Origin: Pseudomonas sp. 8O | GTDB taxonomy: Bacteria > Pseudomonadota > Gammaproteobacteria > Pseudomonadales > Pseudomonadaceae | Assembly: GCF_902506495.1 (NCBI RefSeq) | Contig: NZ_LR733264.1 | Coordinates: 744,001 to 808,000 of the forward strand | Reading direction: 5' to 3' | Length of the DNA stretch: 64,000 nucleotides | Shown here: positions 1 to 7,937 of the stretch, in pieces | Layout: the number at the start of each line of letters is the position of its first letter | How positions within the stretch are numbered: position 1 is the first letter of the stretch | The notes under the pieces: model-generated | Databases searched by the model: none | What the model saw: the letters and a program-made list of their open reading frames with translations, nothing else | What the model was told of the DNA's origin: nothing | Program-made: the position numbers and the translations under genes

Positions 1-245
1 GTGCCATGAGCGACCTGTGCGCGGCTGCCATGCGTGGCGAGGCGGCCATCGCCCGCGCCATCAACGACCGTCTGATGCCGCTGCACAAGGCACTGTTCCT
101 CGAATCCAACCCGATTCCGGTGAAATGGGCGCTGCACGAAATGGGTCTGATGAGCGACGGTATTCGTCTGCCGCTGACGTGGCTCAGCCCGCGCTGTCAC
201 GAACCGCTGCGCCAGGCCATGCGCCAGTGCGGTGTATTGGCTTAA
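1..245 (+). CDS. dapA: 4-hydroxy-tetrahydrodipicolinate synthase, C-terminal end (partial)
   Basis: Only the last ~80 codons are present; the gene begins before the window. DapA condenses pyruvate with aspartate semialdehyde in lysine/diaminopimelate synthesis in the cytoplasm. The visible part is the C-terminal helical region, with the NPIPVKWAL segment and an (R)LPL motif near the end, both typical of DapA C-termini. The stop is 16 bases before bamC, and dapA-bamC is the usual Pseudomonas (and enterobacterial dapA-nlpB) arrangement, which supports the assignment. The catalytic lysine and the Schiff-base region lie outside the window and cannot be checked. Confidence 0.85.
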   Translation, partial: AMSDLCAAAMRGEAAIARAINDRLMPLHKALFLESNPIPVKWALHEMGLMSDGIRLPLTWLSPRCHEPLRQAMRQCGVLA

Positions 246-261
246 CTCAAGGATTCTACGC

Positions 262-1383
262 ATGAAGCGACTGGCCGGATTTTCCGCCCTTGCTCTGATC
301 GTCTCCAGCACCAGCGGTTGTGGCTGGCTCTGGGGTGAAAATGGCTACTTCCGTGATCGCGGTAGCGACTACCTGGAAGCACGCCAGACCGCACCGATGC
401 AATTGCCGGCCGACGTCCAGGCCAAGCGCCTCGACCCGTTGCTACCGATACCTGCCCAGGTCGCCAGCAGCACTGCGACTCCGGCCGAATTCGAAGTGCC
501 GCGCCCGCAAGGCCTGCAGGTACGTGCCGACGAGCGCGAGTTCAGCCTGCAGCGCAGCGGCGATTCGCGCTGGGTCGTGGCCCAGCGCGTGCCGGCCGAA
601 GTCTGGCCGCTGGCGCGTCAGTTCTTCGAAGACAACGGCTTTCGCATCGCCAGCGAGCGTCCGCAAACCGGCGAATTCATCACCTCCTGGCAGCGTTTCG
701 ATGAGCTCTCCACGAGCATGGCGCGCAGCCTGAGCAGCCGCGTTTCTGGCGTGGCGTCGGACGCCGAAACCCGCGTGCGCGTGCGCATCGAGCCGGGCGT
801 ACAGCGCAACACCAGTGAAGTCTTCGTCACCAGCGCCGAGCGTCCTGCCGGCAGCACCGCCGATGTCGATTTTGCTGCCCGTAGCGGCAACGCCAGCCTC
901 GAAGCTGCACTGCTCGACGAAATGCTGGTGAGCATGACCCGTGGCGTGGAGCAGGGCGGCTCGGTATCGCTGCTCGCCGCGCGCGACTACGATGCGCCCA
1001 GCCGCGTCAGCCTGAGTGAAGACGGCAACGGCAACCCGGTGCTCAACCTCGGCGCCGATTTCGACCGCGCCTGGTCCGGCGTCGGCCGTTCGCTGGAGCT
1101 CGGCAACGTGCGCGTCGACGACCTCAACCGCAGCCTTGGCCTGTACTACATCAACATGGCCGAGGGCGCTCAGATCAACGAAGAGAAGCCAGGCTTCTTC
1201 GGTCGCATGTTCGGCAGTGAGCCGAGCAAGGAAGAGATCGAAGCCCGTGCCGAGCGCTACCAGGTGCGCCTGACGCCGGTTGGTGATGGTGTCCAGGTCA
1301 CCGTGGAAAAAGACCTCAACACCATTGCCCCGGCCGACGTGTCGCGCCGCGTGCTGAGCCTGATCCAGGATAATCTCGGCTGA
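262..1383 (+). CDS. bamC: Outer-membrane assembly lipoprotein BamC
   Basis: A 373-residue BamC/NlpB homologue, an accessory lipoprotein of the BAM complex that inserts beta-barrel proteins in the outer membrane. The start at 262 (MKRLAGF...) gives a clean lipoprotein signal, with hydrophobic residues 7-17 and Cys20 in a TSGC lipobox; the in-frame codon at 232 would put extra residues before the signal. The rest has the expected unstructured segment after the Cys followed by two helix-grip domains. The SVSLL...RVSL and PADVSRRVLSLI segments sit near the middle and the extreme C-terminus. It directly follows dapA, probably in one transcript, and is followed by a strong hairpin at 1442-1465. Confidence 0.9.
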   Translation: MKRLAGFSALALIVSSTSGCGWLWGENGYFRDRGSDYLEARQTAPMQLPADVQAKRLDPLLPIPAQVASSTATPAEFEVPRPQGLQVRADEREFSLQRSGDSRWVVAQRVPAEVWPLARQFFEDNGFRIASERPQTGEFITSWQRFDELSTSMARSLSSRVSGVASDAETRVRVRIEPGVQRNTSEVFVTSAERPAGSTADVDFAARSGNASLEAALLDEMLVSMTRGVEQGGSVSLLAARDYDAPSRVSLSEDGNGNPVLNLGADFDRAWSGVGRSLELGNVRVDDLNRSLGLYYINMAEGAQINEEKPGFFGRMFGSEPSKEEIEARAERYQVRLTPVGDGVQVTVEKDLNTIAPADVSRRVLSLIQDNLG

Positions 1384-1441
1384 CCGGCGCCAGCAGGCCG
1401 TTGAAAAGCGGCCTGCAGCGCGCTCCAGCCGTTAATCGATG

Positions 1442-1465
1442 GGCGAAACCTGCAAAGGTTTCGCC
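1442..1465 (+). terminator. Rho-independent-type hairpin after bamC
   Basis: A perfect 10-bp stem, GGCGAAACCT/AGGTTTCGCC, with a four-base GCAA loop, followed by TTGTT. It lies 59 bases past the bamC stop and would end the dapA-bamC transcript before purC. Confidence 0.7.
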
Positions 1466-1497
1466 TTGTTAGTGTGAAAGTCGCGTAGCGACGTCTT

Positions 1498-1556
1498 CCT
1501 TCAGTCCTTCTTCCTCCGGGAGAAGGTGGCGCGAAGCGCCGGACGAGGGAGGGCAT
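1498..1556. repeat. Intergenic palindromic repeat (REP-like)
   Basis: This stretch is made of two small back-to-back hairpins: CTTCT...AGAAG around CCTCCGGG, and GGCGC-GAA-GCGCC at 1528-1540, followed by a GAGGGAGG tail. The pattern resembles the scattered hairpin elements found between genes in many Pseudomonas genomes. A shorter relative of the first hairpin (CTCTCCCG/CGGGAGAG) occurs at 41390-41407. I assign no function; mRNA stabilisation or transcript ending are the usual suggestions for such elements. Confidence 0.45.
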
Positions 1557-1597
1557 GCCGCGAAGGCTTTCATCATTCGGGATGCCTCTCGCGGCAT
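1555..1597. repeat. Inverted repeat in the purC leader
   Basis: ATGCCGCGA (1555-1563) pairs with TCGCGGCAT (1589-1597), a perfect 9-bp stem closed by a 25-base loop, ending 29 bases before the purC start codon. It could be part of the repeat just upstream or a leader structure of purC. No known purine riboswitch fold is apparent. Confidence 0.35.
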
Positions 1598-1626
1598 ACC
1601 CGTTTGCCAGAAACGGAAATGCCGAC

Positions 1627-2496
1627 ATGAGCACACCCACCACCCTGAGCCTGAAGAAGATCTACTCGGGCAAGGTCCGCGACCTCTACGAAATCGACGA
1701 CAAGCGCATGCTGATGGTGGCCACCGATCGTCTGTCGGCATTCGACGTCATCCTCGAACAACCGATTCCGGAGAAGGGCAAGATCCTCACCGCCATCTCC
1801 AACTTCTGGTTCGACAAGCTGGCTGGCGTGGTGCCGAATCACTTCACCGGTGACAAGGTCGAAGACGTCGTGTCCGCCGCCGAGCTGCCACTGGTCGAGG
1901 GCCGCGCGGTCGTCGCCAAGCGCCTCAAGCCGGTTGCCGTTGAGGCCATCGTGCGTGGCTATATCGTCGGCTCCGGCTGGAAGGAGTACCAGAAGAGCGG
2001 CACCGTCTGCGGCATCGCCCTGCCGGCCGGCCTGAAAGAAGCGGCCAAACTGCCGCAACCGATCTTCACCCCCTCGACCAAGGCCGCCGTGGGCGATCAT
2101 GACGAGAACATCAGCTTCGCGCAGTGTGAAGCCATCATCGGCGCCGAACTGGCTGCCCAGGTGCGTGACACCGCGATCAAGCTGTACACCACGGCTGTCG
2201 AGTACGCCGCTACCCGCGGCATCATCATCGCCGACACCAAGTTCGAATTCGGCCTGGACGAAGACGGCACCCTGACCCTGATGGACGAAGTGCTGACCCC
2301 GGACTCCAGCCGCTTCTGGCCGGCCGACAGCTACGCCGAAGGCAGCAACCCGCCGAGCTTCGACAAGCAGTTCGTGCGCGACTGGCTGGAATCCACCGGC
2401 TGGAACAAGCAAGCTCCGGCCCCGGCTGTACCGGCAGACGTCGCGCAGAAAACCGCCGACAAGTACCGTGAAGCGCTTACTCGCCTGACCGCTTGA
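1627..2496 (+). CDS. purC: Phosphoribosylaminoimidazole-succinocarboxamide synthase, long (ADE1-like) type
   Basis: A 289-residue SAICAR synthetase, which joins aspartate to CAIR using ATP in de novo purine synthesis. The start at 1627 (MSTPTTLSL) is preferred over the in-frame ATG at 1555, because the conserved N-terminus is [10 protein letters not shown]. Family motifs visible include [34 protein letters not shown] and [12 protein letters not shown]. The length and these motifs match the ~290-305-residue type (yeast ADE1 and many beta-proteobacteria), not the ~236-residue enzyme I recall for P. aeruginosa at this same locus. A terminator follows at 2512-2533. Confidence 0.93.
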   Translation: MSTPTTLSLKKIYSGKVRDLYEIDDKRMLMVATDRLSAFDVILEQPIPEKGKILTAISNFWFDKLAGVVPNHFTGDKVEDVVSAAELPLVEGRAVVAKRLKPVAVEAIVRGYIVGSGWKEYQKSGTVCGIALPAGLKEAAKLPQPIFTPSTKAAVGDHDENISFAQCEAIIGAELAAQVRDTAIKLYTTAVEYAATRGIIIADTKFEFGLDEDGTLTLMDEVLTPDSSRFWPADSYAEGSNPPSFDKQFVRDWLESTGWNKQAPAPAVPADVAQKTADKYREALTRLTA

Positions 2497-2511
2497 ACCT
2501 TGCGAGAGAAG

Positions 2512-2533
2512 GCCGGGCATCCCCCGGCTTTTT
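2512..2533 (+). terminator. Terminator after purC
   Basis: GCCGGG/CCCGGC stem with a five-base loop and five T residues immediately after, 15 bases past the purC stop. This is a standard intrinsic terminator. Confidence 0.85.
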
Positions 2534-2614
2534 CACAAGCGTCTGATAGAACACGAAAATTTTTCAAAATAAGCTTCGCCAAAGCGCATTCAGCTGTTAT
2601 GATTCGCGCCGCTT

Positions 2615-2704
2615 GGGAAGATGCCGGAGTGGTCGAACGGGACGGATTCGAAATCCGTTGTGTCAGCAATGGCACCTAGGGTTCAAATCCCTATCTTCCC
2701 GCCA
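2615..2704 (+). tRNA. tRNA-Ser (anticodon CGA)
   Basis: A class II (long variable arm) tRNA of 90 bases with the CCA encoded. The acceptor stem is GGGAAGA/TCTTCCC with discriminator G2701. The anticodon stem ACGGA/TCCGT encloses loop TTCGAAA, anticodon CGA, decoding UCG. The T stem TAGGG/CCCTA encloses TTCAAAT. Its 3' end (2680-2708) is repeated in degenerate form at 7901-7930, so this tRNA gene appears to be the integration site of the RHS island that follows. Confidence 0.95.
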
Positions 2705-2708
2705 TATC
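2680..2708 (+). repeat. Left attachment-like repeat (tRNA-Ser 3' end)
   Basis: GGTTCAAATC followed by CCTATCTTCCCGCCATATC, covering the T arm and acceptor 3' strand of tRNA-Ser. It matches 7901-7930 with one single-base insertion and three mismatches. A tRNA 3' end repeated on both sides of an AT-richer segment is the usual footprint of tyrosine-integrase insertion. Confidence 0.65.
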
Positions 2709-2716
2709 TCAAGCCT

Positions 2717-2751
2717 AAGCCCCTGAAATTCCTAGAGTTTCGGGGGCTTTT
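2717..2751 (+). terminator. Terminator after tRNA-Ser
   Basis: The left arm AAGCCCCTGAAA (2717-2728) pairs with TTTCGGGGGCTT (2738-2749) with a single mismatch, and the second arm runs into TTTT. A degenerate relative follows the second tRNA-Ser 3'-end copy at 7938-7969. Confidence 0.75.
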
Positions 2752-3089
2752 GCTTTCTACGGCATGCAAGGTGTCGAAGAAGTGTCGTAAGCCGGTTGAT
2801 TCCACTACGGCAGCTAGCATAGATTTGCGACTAATAGGTCCGGACGGATCTAGGCTGCGCAGGTTTTGTACAGCACCCGCATCACATGCCCGGTTTGGGC
2901 AGCGGTTTCCTTCTCTACTTATAGAAGGAGCTTGCATGGCAAGCCTTCTAGGCAATAATTAAGCTTGAAACTCAACTGCAAAATCTCAACAGGCCAGCCA
3001 TGTAAATTACCATGCTGGTAAGGTGGGTAGATATGACTTCTGCATGTTGAGACTCCAAAGGTAAAAGTCACTTCTCAGGGAGTAAAATA
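2752..3089 (+). other. Intergenic left end of the RHS island
   Basis: No convincing gene. Composition becomes visibly AT-richer from about 2850. The only structure I see is GTGTCGAAGAAGTGTCGTAA at 2771-2790, which is nearly repeated at 7777-7796 near the other end of the island. The end of this stretch contains AGGGAG (3077-3082), the ribosome-binding site of the next gene. Confidence 0.5.
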
Positions 3090-4640
3090 GTGAAACGGAT
3101 CTTCTTCTATATATCAATATTGTTGGTCTCTTTTTCGGCTCAATCGGAAGAGTATTACTGGAAGTACATATCCGGTTATGCGATCGGGAGCTTTACTAGT
3201 CCTTATTATGCGTGTTCCGCAGGTGTGGCATCCACTTGGTTCAATGGAAAAAAAGAACTTGTCGACGTGGTGTTCACAACCCCAAATAAGACTCATGCAT
3301 ATTGTCACTTGAGGTTAAGCCAGTGCAGTGGTACTAAGTGCGGAAAGTGGTACACACCAACGCCTGCATACTCTATTGACGGATACTATATTGCGGCAGT
3401 TAGATATGGGAATGGCTGCTATCCAGGCAGAGTGTACGACGATATACTAGGGCGCTGCGTAGACCTTACCCCAGGCTTGCAATCTGGAGGTGGCAACGAC
3501 CCTTGTCATGTAAGCAATAACGGCCCGGGAGTCTACGCGGGTAACCCTATAAACTTTGCTTCCGCCAATAAATATGAGCAAGTGAATTTGTACAGGGCTC
3601 CTGTCGGAGTGCTTGAGTTTTCGGTTCACTATAATAGCGCGCAGCTAGCGTGGTCTCATACATACTCTGATCGTTTATATGTGCATGGGACGCGTACCTA
3701 TGTTGTGCTCGGTGATGGGCGAACACTTAGCTTTGCAGGTGTAACCGGCCAAATGCGTGCTCATGAAAGTGTGGATATGCTGCGAAAGGATACAAACGAG
3801 TGGACTCTTTCGCGAGATACTGGCGAGAAGCTATTTTTCGATACATATGGCCGACTAATAAAAATTAAAACCGCTAATGATGAGCTGGCATTGAGCTATG
3901 CTGCTTCACCATCTGTGATAACCGTTAGCTCCATGCATGGCTATGAGATTACCCTTTCCAGGGATGGTTACGGGAAGTTAATTTCAATTGAAACTCCACA
4001 GGGGACTGCAAGTTTTGAGTATTACTCTGACAAAATAACAAGAATTAACAAGTCTACAGGTGGCGCCTCTACAAATATTCAGTTTCACTATGAGCAAACA
4101 CACAAAGGCTTGCTGACAGGGATTACCGATGAGCGTGGTATCCGTTATGTGACCTGGGCTTATGATGCTCAGCGGCGCCCCATTCTCAGTGAAAACGCTG
4201 CAACTGGTGGGGCGACTCATATCGAGTATGCAGATGACGGGAGCGTTACCGTTGTTAATCCGTTAGGAAAAAGAACAAAATATACCTTCCAAATATTTTT
4301 GAATATACTTGGAGGGGCTGGAGTAAAAAGAGTTACATCAATTGTAGGCGAGCCCTCGCCTAATTGCCCTGCGTCAAATTCAAACTACACATACGATGCA
4401 CGCGGCCTACTTGCAACTAAAACTGACAAAAAAGGAGTTCTGACCAGCTATACCTATAACTCACGTGGTTTAGAAGCGTCGCGTACAGAAGCCATTGGCA
4501 CACCACAAGCTCGAACTATTACGACCGAATGGCACCCTGAATTTTTCTTGCCAGTAATGATCACGGAACCTGATCGAACTACCCAGTACACCTATGATAC
4601 TCAAGGGCGGCAAACGAGCCAGTCCGTAACCCAGCGCTGA
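3090..4640 (+). CDS. RHS-repeat protein, N-terminal half with signal peptide (lacks core and toxin)
   Basis: A 516-residue secreted RHS-type protein. GTG start with AGGGAG eight bases upstream; residues 1-19 (MKRIFFYISILLVSFSAQS) form a Sec signal peptide. A Cys-rich stretch follows (about residues 20-150). Then comes the DUF6531-like entry to an RHS shell, with NPINFASANKYE around residue 155, and YD/RHS repeats (YDARGLLATKTD, YTYDTQGRQTSQ) to the end. It stops abruptly after the repeat SQSVTQR with no RHS core DPxGL block and no toxin tip. The next gene resumes RHS repeats in another frame 19 bases later. Codon use is AT-rich compared with neighbours, in keeping with horizontal origin. It could be the front half of a split toxin or a displaced paralogue. 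Confidence 0.75.
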   Translation: MKRIFFYISILLVSFSAQSEEYYWKYISGYAIGSFTSPYYACSAGVASTWFNGKKELVDVVFTTPNKTHAYCHLRLSQCSGTKCGKWYTPTPAYSIDGYYIAAVRYGNGCYPGRVYDDILGRCVDLTPGLQSGGGNDPCHVSNNGPGVYAGNPINFASANKYEQVNLYRAPVGVLEFSVHYNSAQLAWSHTYSDRLYVHGTRTYVVLGDGRTLSFAGVTGQMRAHESVDMLRKDTNEWTLSRDTGEKLFFDTYGRLIKIKTANDELALSYAASPSVITVSSMHGYEITLSRDGYGKLISIETPQGTASFEYYSDKITRINKSTGGASTNIQFHYEQTHKGLLTGITDERGIRYVTWAYDAQRRPILSENAATGGATHIEYADDGSVTVVNPLGKRTKYTFQIFLNILGGAGVKRVTSIVGEPSPNCPASNSNYTYDARGLLATKTDKKGVLTSYTYNSRGLEASRTEAIGTPQARTITTEWHPEFFLPVMITEPDRTTQYTYDTQGRQTSQSVTQR

Positions 4641-4659
4641 CAGCAGAAGGAACTGAACA

Positions 4660-7431
4660 ATGAACATCTTGCATCGCTTCAGCGTGCTGTCGTTGGCTCT
4701 GGCTGCCGTTCTAATTGCCGCCGATGCTCAAGCATCCACACGCAGTTGGAGCTACACATACAATAGCCAAGGCCTGATCGAGACTGCCAACGGCCCGCGT
4801 ACCGACGTTTCGGACATCACCACCTACGCCTACGATTCCCAGGGCCGTCTGACGACAGTCACCAACGCCCTGGGTCATATCACTCAGCTTTCGAACTTCG
4901 ACACTTACGGCAACCCCCAGACCCTGGTGGATGCCAATGGCGTCACCACGTCCTTGAGCTATACGCCTCAAGGCTGGCTGGCCTCCATCAGTACCGCTGG
5001 CAGCACCACCAGCTTCGAACATGACGCCATTGGCCAGATCACCAAAGTCACCCGAGGTGATGGCAGCTGGCTGGCGTACACCTGGAGCGCGGCGCGGCGC
5101 CTGACAGCGATCAGCAATAACCTCGGGGAAACGGTCGAGTACGACTACGACGCCATGGGCAATCGCACGGCTCAGCGCCTAAGCGATGCCAGCAACAATC
5201 TCACCCAATTGCAGACCTGGGCCTACGACGAGTTAGGGCGTCTGCTGCGCAGTGTGGGCGCAGCTGGTCAGACCCAGCAGTACGGTTACGACCTCAATGA
5301 TAATCCCACGTTGAGCCGAACGCCCAAGCAGCACAGCACGACCAGCAGCTTCGATGCCCTCGATCGCCTGGTATCGAGTACCGACCCGCTTAACGGGGTG
5401 ACTCAGCTCGCCTATGACGCTCAGGACAACCTGACCCTGGTGCAGGACCCACGCGGCGTCAGCACGCGCTATGAATACGACGGTCTGGGCAACCTGACCA
5501 AGCTGATCAGCCCGGACAGCGGTACCACCACCTATAGCCATGACGCAGCAGGCAACGTCATCAGCAAGACCGATGCCCGAGGCGTCGTCACCCTCTACGC
5601 CTATGACGCGCTGAACCGTCTGGTCTCCCGCCAGTACCCAGCCAACCCAGCCTTGAACGTGCAGTACCACTACGACATGACGGCCGAGGGCAATCATGGC
5701 ATAGGGCGCATGACGGCCATTCAGGATGCCAGCGGCGTAATCGGCTATCACTATGATGCCCGTGGCAATCTCACCGAACAGTTGCGCTCGATAGACGTTG
5801 TCGGGGCGGATCATTACGACAGCCTGGGCTACGGATATGACGGCGCCAATCAGCTCACCCGGATCAACTACCCCGTTGGATTCAGCATCATCTATGCCCG
5901 CAATGGCGCTGGACAGGTTGGCCAGATCCAGCTGCAAGTGGGAGACCTCAACCCAACCGCTCTCGTAAGTGAGATCCAGTACCTCCCCTTCGGCCCCCTG
6001 AAAAGCCTGACATGGGCCAACGGCGTGAGCCTGTCGAGAACCTACGATCAGGACTACCGCCTGACCCAGCAGCAGGTCGCGACCTGGACAAGCACCTACG
6101 GCTACGATGCCAACAGCAATATTGAGAGCCTGCAGAGCAGCTTGCTAGGTAATCTCAGCTACGGCTACGACGCCCTGGATCGCCTCACTTCGGAGCAACG
6201 CGCCGACCTGCAGCAGGGCTATGCCTATGACGCTGTTGGGAACCGTATAAGCAAAACGGCCACGCCCATCGCCAATGGCAGCCCACAACAGGGATCAACT
6301 ATTCCGCTCAGCTATGCGGCTAACAGCAACCGACTCGCTGCAATAGCGGGAACGCCAGTAACCAGCGATGCAGCCGGCAACCTGACGCAAGATCGCCCTG
6401 ATCGACAACTGGAGTACGATCAGCAGAATCGGCTGTCACGGGTAAAGATCGGCGGTGCAACGGTTGCCGAATACCGCTACAACGCCCTCGGGCAACGCAC
6501 GCACAAAATTACCACCAGCGGAACAACTGTTTTTCTGTATGACCCCAGCGGCCAACTGCTGGAAGAACGGAGCATCAGCGCAGCAGGGCAACAACAAAAT
6601 AGTCAGTTCTACATCTGGCTGGACAACCTGCCAGTGGCCGGTATCACCGTAACCTATGCCGCCAACGGCAGTATTGCATCGAGTACCCCCTTCTACCTGC
6701 ATATCGATCATCTGGGTACGCCGCGATTGGCCACCAATCAGAGCCAGCAGCCCGTCTGGAGTTGGGTGTCCGATGCCTTTGGCGTGGGCCAGACAACGGG
6801 AAGCCTTGCCATCAACCTGCGGTTTCCGGGGCAGTACTACGATCAGGAAAGCGGGCTGCATTACAACTACTTCCGCGATTACGACCCAGAGATGGGGCGC
6901 TATGTTGAGAGTGATCCAATTGGGCTAATGGGGGGGCTGAACACATATGGATACGTCTATGGAAATCCACTGAAGTATTCTGACCCCAAAGGGCTTGCAG
7001 TAGCAGCACTTTGCTTTGTACCTGGAGTAGGCTGGGCCACTTGTAGCGCTCTAGCGAAAGCAACCGCAACGGCATGTGCTTACATCGGTACAGCTGTTGG
7101 GGGAGCCTTACTTGGTGGTTATCTGGCGAATGAGGCATCACAGAGCGATGATAGCGAGGGTAACACTAACCCATATGATGGTCCCGTAGATGAACCGGTG
7201 GTCGTTGTTGATAAAAATGGTAATGCCATTCCAGTTGGGACTGGGCAGAGTGCCAAAAGCTCACCAAATGGTGACTACCAACAAGTCGTAGGGGCAGACG
7301 GCAAACCTACGGGAGATCGACTTGATCGAGGGGGACATAGAACTCAATCTGACCCTCGTGCTCAAGGCCCTCACGGGCACAGGCCAGGAGTGACAACTCC
7401 TGATGGCAACCCTCACCTACCGATTTATTAA
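4660..7431 (+). CDS. RHS polymorphic toxin with signal peptide, RHS core and C-terminal Ntox24-like tip
   Basis: A 923-residue RHS toxin, probably exported by Sec. GAAGGA lies upstream of the ATG. Residues 1-25 form a signal peptide ending AQA, followed at once by RHS/YD repeats (SWSYTYNSQG onward) to about residue 670. The conserved RHS core (HIDHLGTPR, RYVESDPIGL, DPKGL) spans about 677-778. A Gly/Ala-rich hydrophobic stretch (about 779-825) precedes the variable tip. The tip has HRTQSDPRAQGPHGHRPG and a PDGNPHLPI end, which resembles polymorphic toxin type 24 (a predicted RNase fold) from memory of that family. GC content drops at about 6905, the usual boundary of an exchanged toxin cassette. 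The immunity candidate starts two bases after the stop. Confidence 0.8.
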   Translation: MNILHRFSVLSLALAAVLIAADAQASTRSWSYTYNSQGLIETANGPRTDVSDITTYAYDSQGRLTTVTNALGHITQLSNFDTYGNPQTLVDANGVTTSLSYTPQGWLASISTAGSTTSFEHDAIGQITKVTRGDGSWLAYTWSAARRLTAISNNLGETVEYDYDAMGNRTAQRLSDASNNLTQLQTWAYDELGRLLRSVGAAGQTQQYGYDLNDNPTLSRTPKQHSTTSSFDALDRLVSSTDPLNGVTQLAYDAQDNLTLVQDPRGVSTRYEYDGLGNLTKLISPDSGTTTYSHDAAGNVISKTDARGVVTLYAYDALNRLVSRQYPANPALNVQYHYDMTAEGNHGIGRMTAIQDASGVIGYHYDARGNLTEQLRSIDVVGADHYDSLGYGYDGANQLTRINYPVGFSIIYARNGAGQVGQIQLQVGDLNPTALVSEIQYLPFGPLKSLTWANGVSLSRTYDQDYRLTQQQVATWTSTYGYDANSNIESLQSSLLGNLSYGYDALDRLTSEQRADLQQGYAYDAVGNRISKTATPIANGSPQQGSTIPLSYAANSNRLAAIAGTPVTSDAAGNLTQDRPDRQLEYDQQNRLSRVKIGGATVAEYRYNALGQRTHKITTSGTTVFLYDPSGQLLEERSISAAGQQQNSQFYIWLDNLPVAGITVTYAANGSIASSTPFYLHIDHLGTPRLATNQSQQPVWSWVSDAFGVGQTTGSLAINLRFPGQYYDQESGLHYNYFRDYDPEMGRYVESDPIGLMGGLNTYGYVYGNPLKYSDPKGLAVAALCFVPGVGWATCSALAKATATACAYIGTAVGGALLGGYLANEASQSDDSEGNTNPYDGPVDEPVVVVDKNGNAIPVGTGQSAKSSPNGDYQQVVGADGKPTGDRLDRGGHRTQSDPRAQGPHGHRPGVTTPDGNPHLPIY

Positions 7432-7433
7432 CT

Positions 7434-7658
7434 ATGCCTATATTTAACTACGACGACATCGTTAAAGTCATAGACACCGCACCGATTAATGCACGCCCAG
7501 GAAGTAAGGCTTGGGTCGTTGGAGTCTTTGAAACTCGCAGAGGCGAGTTTTTGAAATCATTCCCAGAAGGGGTGGTATATACAATCGAATTTGAAGATGG
7601 CTCCTCAACGGAAGTAGCTGAGAGCGACTTAGAACTTTATAGCGATAGTCAAAGCTAA
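7434..7658 (+). CDS. Small acidic protein, candidate immunity to the RHS toxin
   Basis: A 74-residue protein starting two bases after the RHS toxin stop, so translation is probably coupled. It is acidic with alternating hydrophobic residues (KAWVVGVFETR, VVYTIEFEDGSSTEV, SDLELY), suggesting a small beta-barrel; several DUF4926-like immunity proteins look similar, but I do not recognise the family. Its position directly after a toxin tip and the shared AT-rich composition make immunity the natural guess. There is no signal peptide, so it would act in the cytoplasm. Confidence 0.6.
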   Translation: MPIFNYDDIVKVIDTAPINARPGSKAWVVGVFETRRGEFLKSFPEGVVYTIEFEDGSSTEVAESDLELYSDSQS

Positions 7659-7776
7659 CGGACTGATGGCTGTATTCATCGTTATGAGGCCGTTCTTCCC
7701 CTTTCGGCTTAGAGCTATCAAATTAAGCTGATGAGGTTTTTAGATTGAGGCTGCACATGTAGAAACACAAAAGCAT

Positions 7777-7796
7777 GTGTCGAAAAAGTGTCGAAA
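7777..7796 (+). repeat. Island-end direct repeat, right copy
   Basis: GTGTCGAAAAAGTGTCGAAA matches 2771-2790 (GTGTCGAAGAAGTGTCGTAA) at 18 of 20 positions. Read in one frame both encode VSKKCR, which could be the relic of a gene end (for instance an integrase) left by two successive elements. Confidence 0.45.
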
Positions 7797-7900
7797 TCAC
7801 TGGGCACCAACCGGCAATACTAGGCAGTAGGATTGATGCGCAAGCCCCGATTTCGCTGGCTTTGGGCAACGATGGGCAGCAACGGGCACCCGCCAAAACG

Positions 7901-7930
7901 GGTTCAAATCTCCATCTTTCCCTCCATATC
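7901..7930 (+). repeat. Right attachment-like repeat (degenerate tRNA-Ser 3' end)
   Basis: GGTTCAAATC followed by TCCATCTTTCCCTCCATATC, aligning with the tRNA-Ser 3' end at 2680-2708 with one insertion and three mismatches. It is followed, as the real tRNA is, by a GC-rich hairpin. The drift suggests an old insertion no longer able to excise by exact recombination. Confidence 0.65.
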
Positions 7931-7937
7931 CAAACCA

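Noticed and set aside
2621..2962. 113-codon frame overlapping tRNA-Ser on the plus strand
   Set aside because: It starts within the tRNA and terminator and has no ribosome-binding site or coding character.
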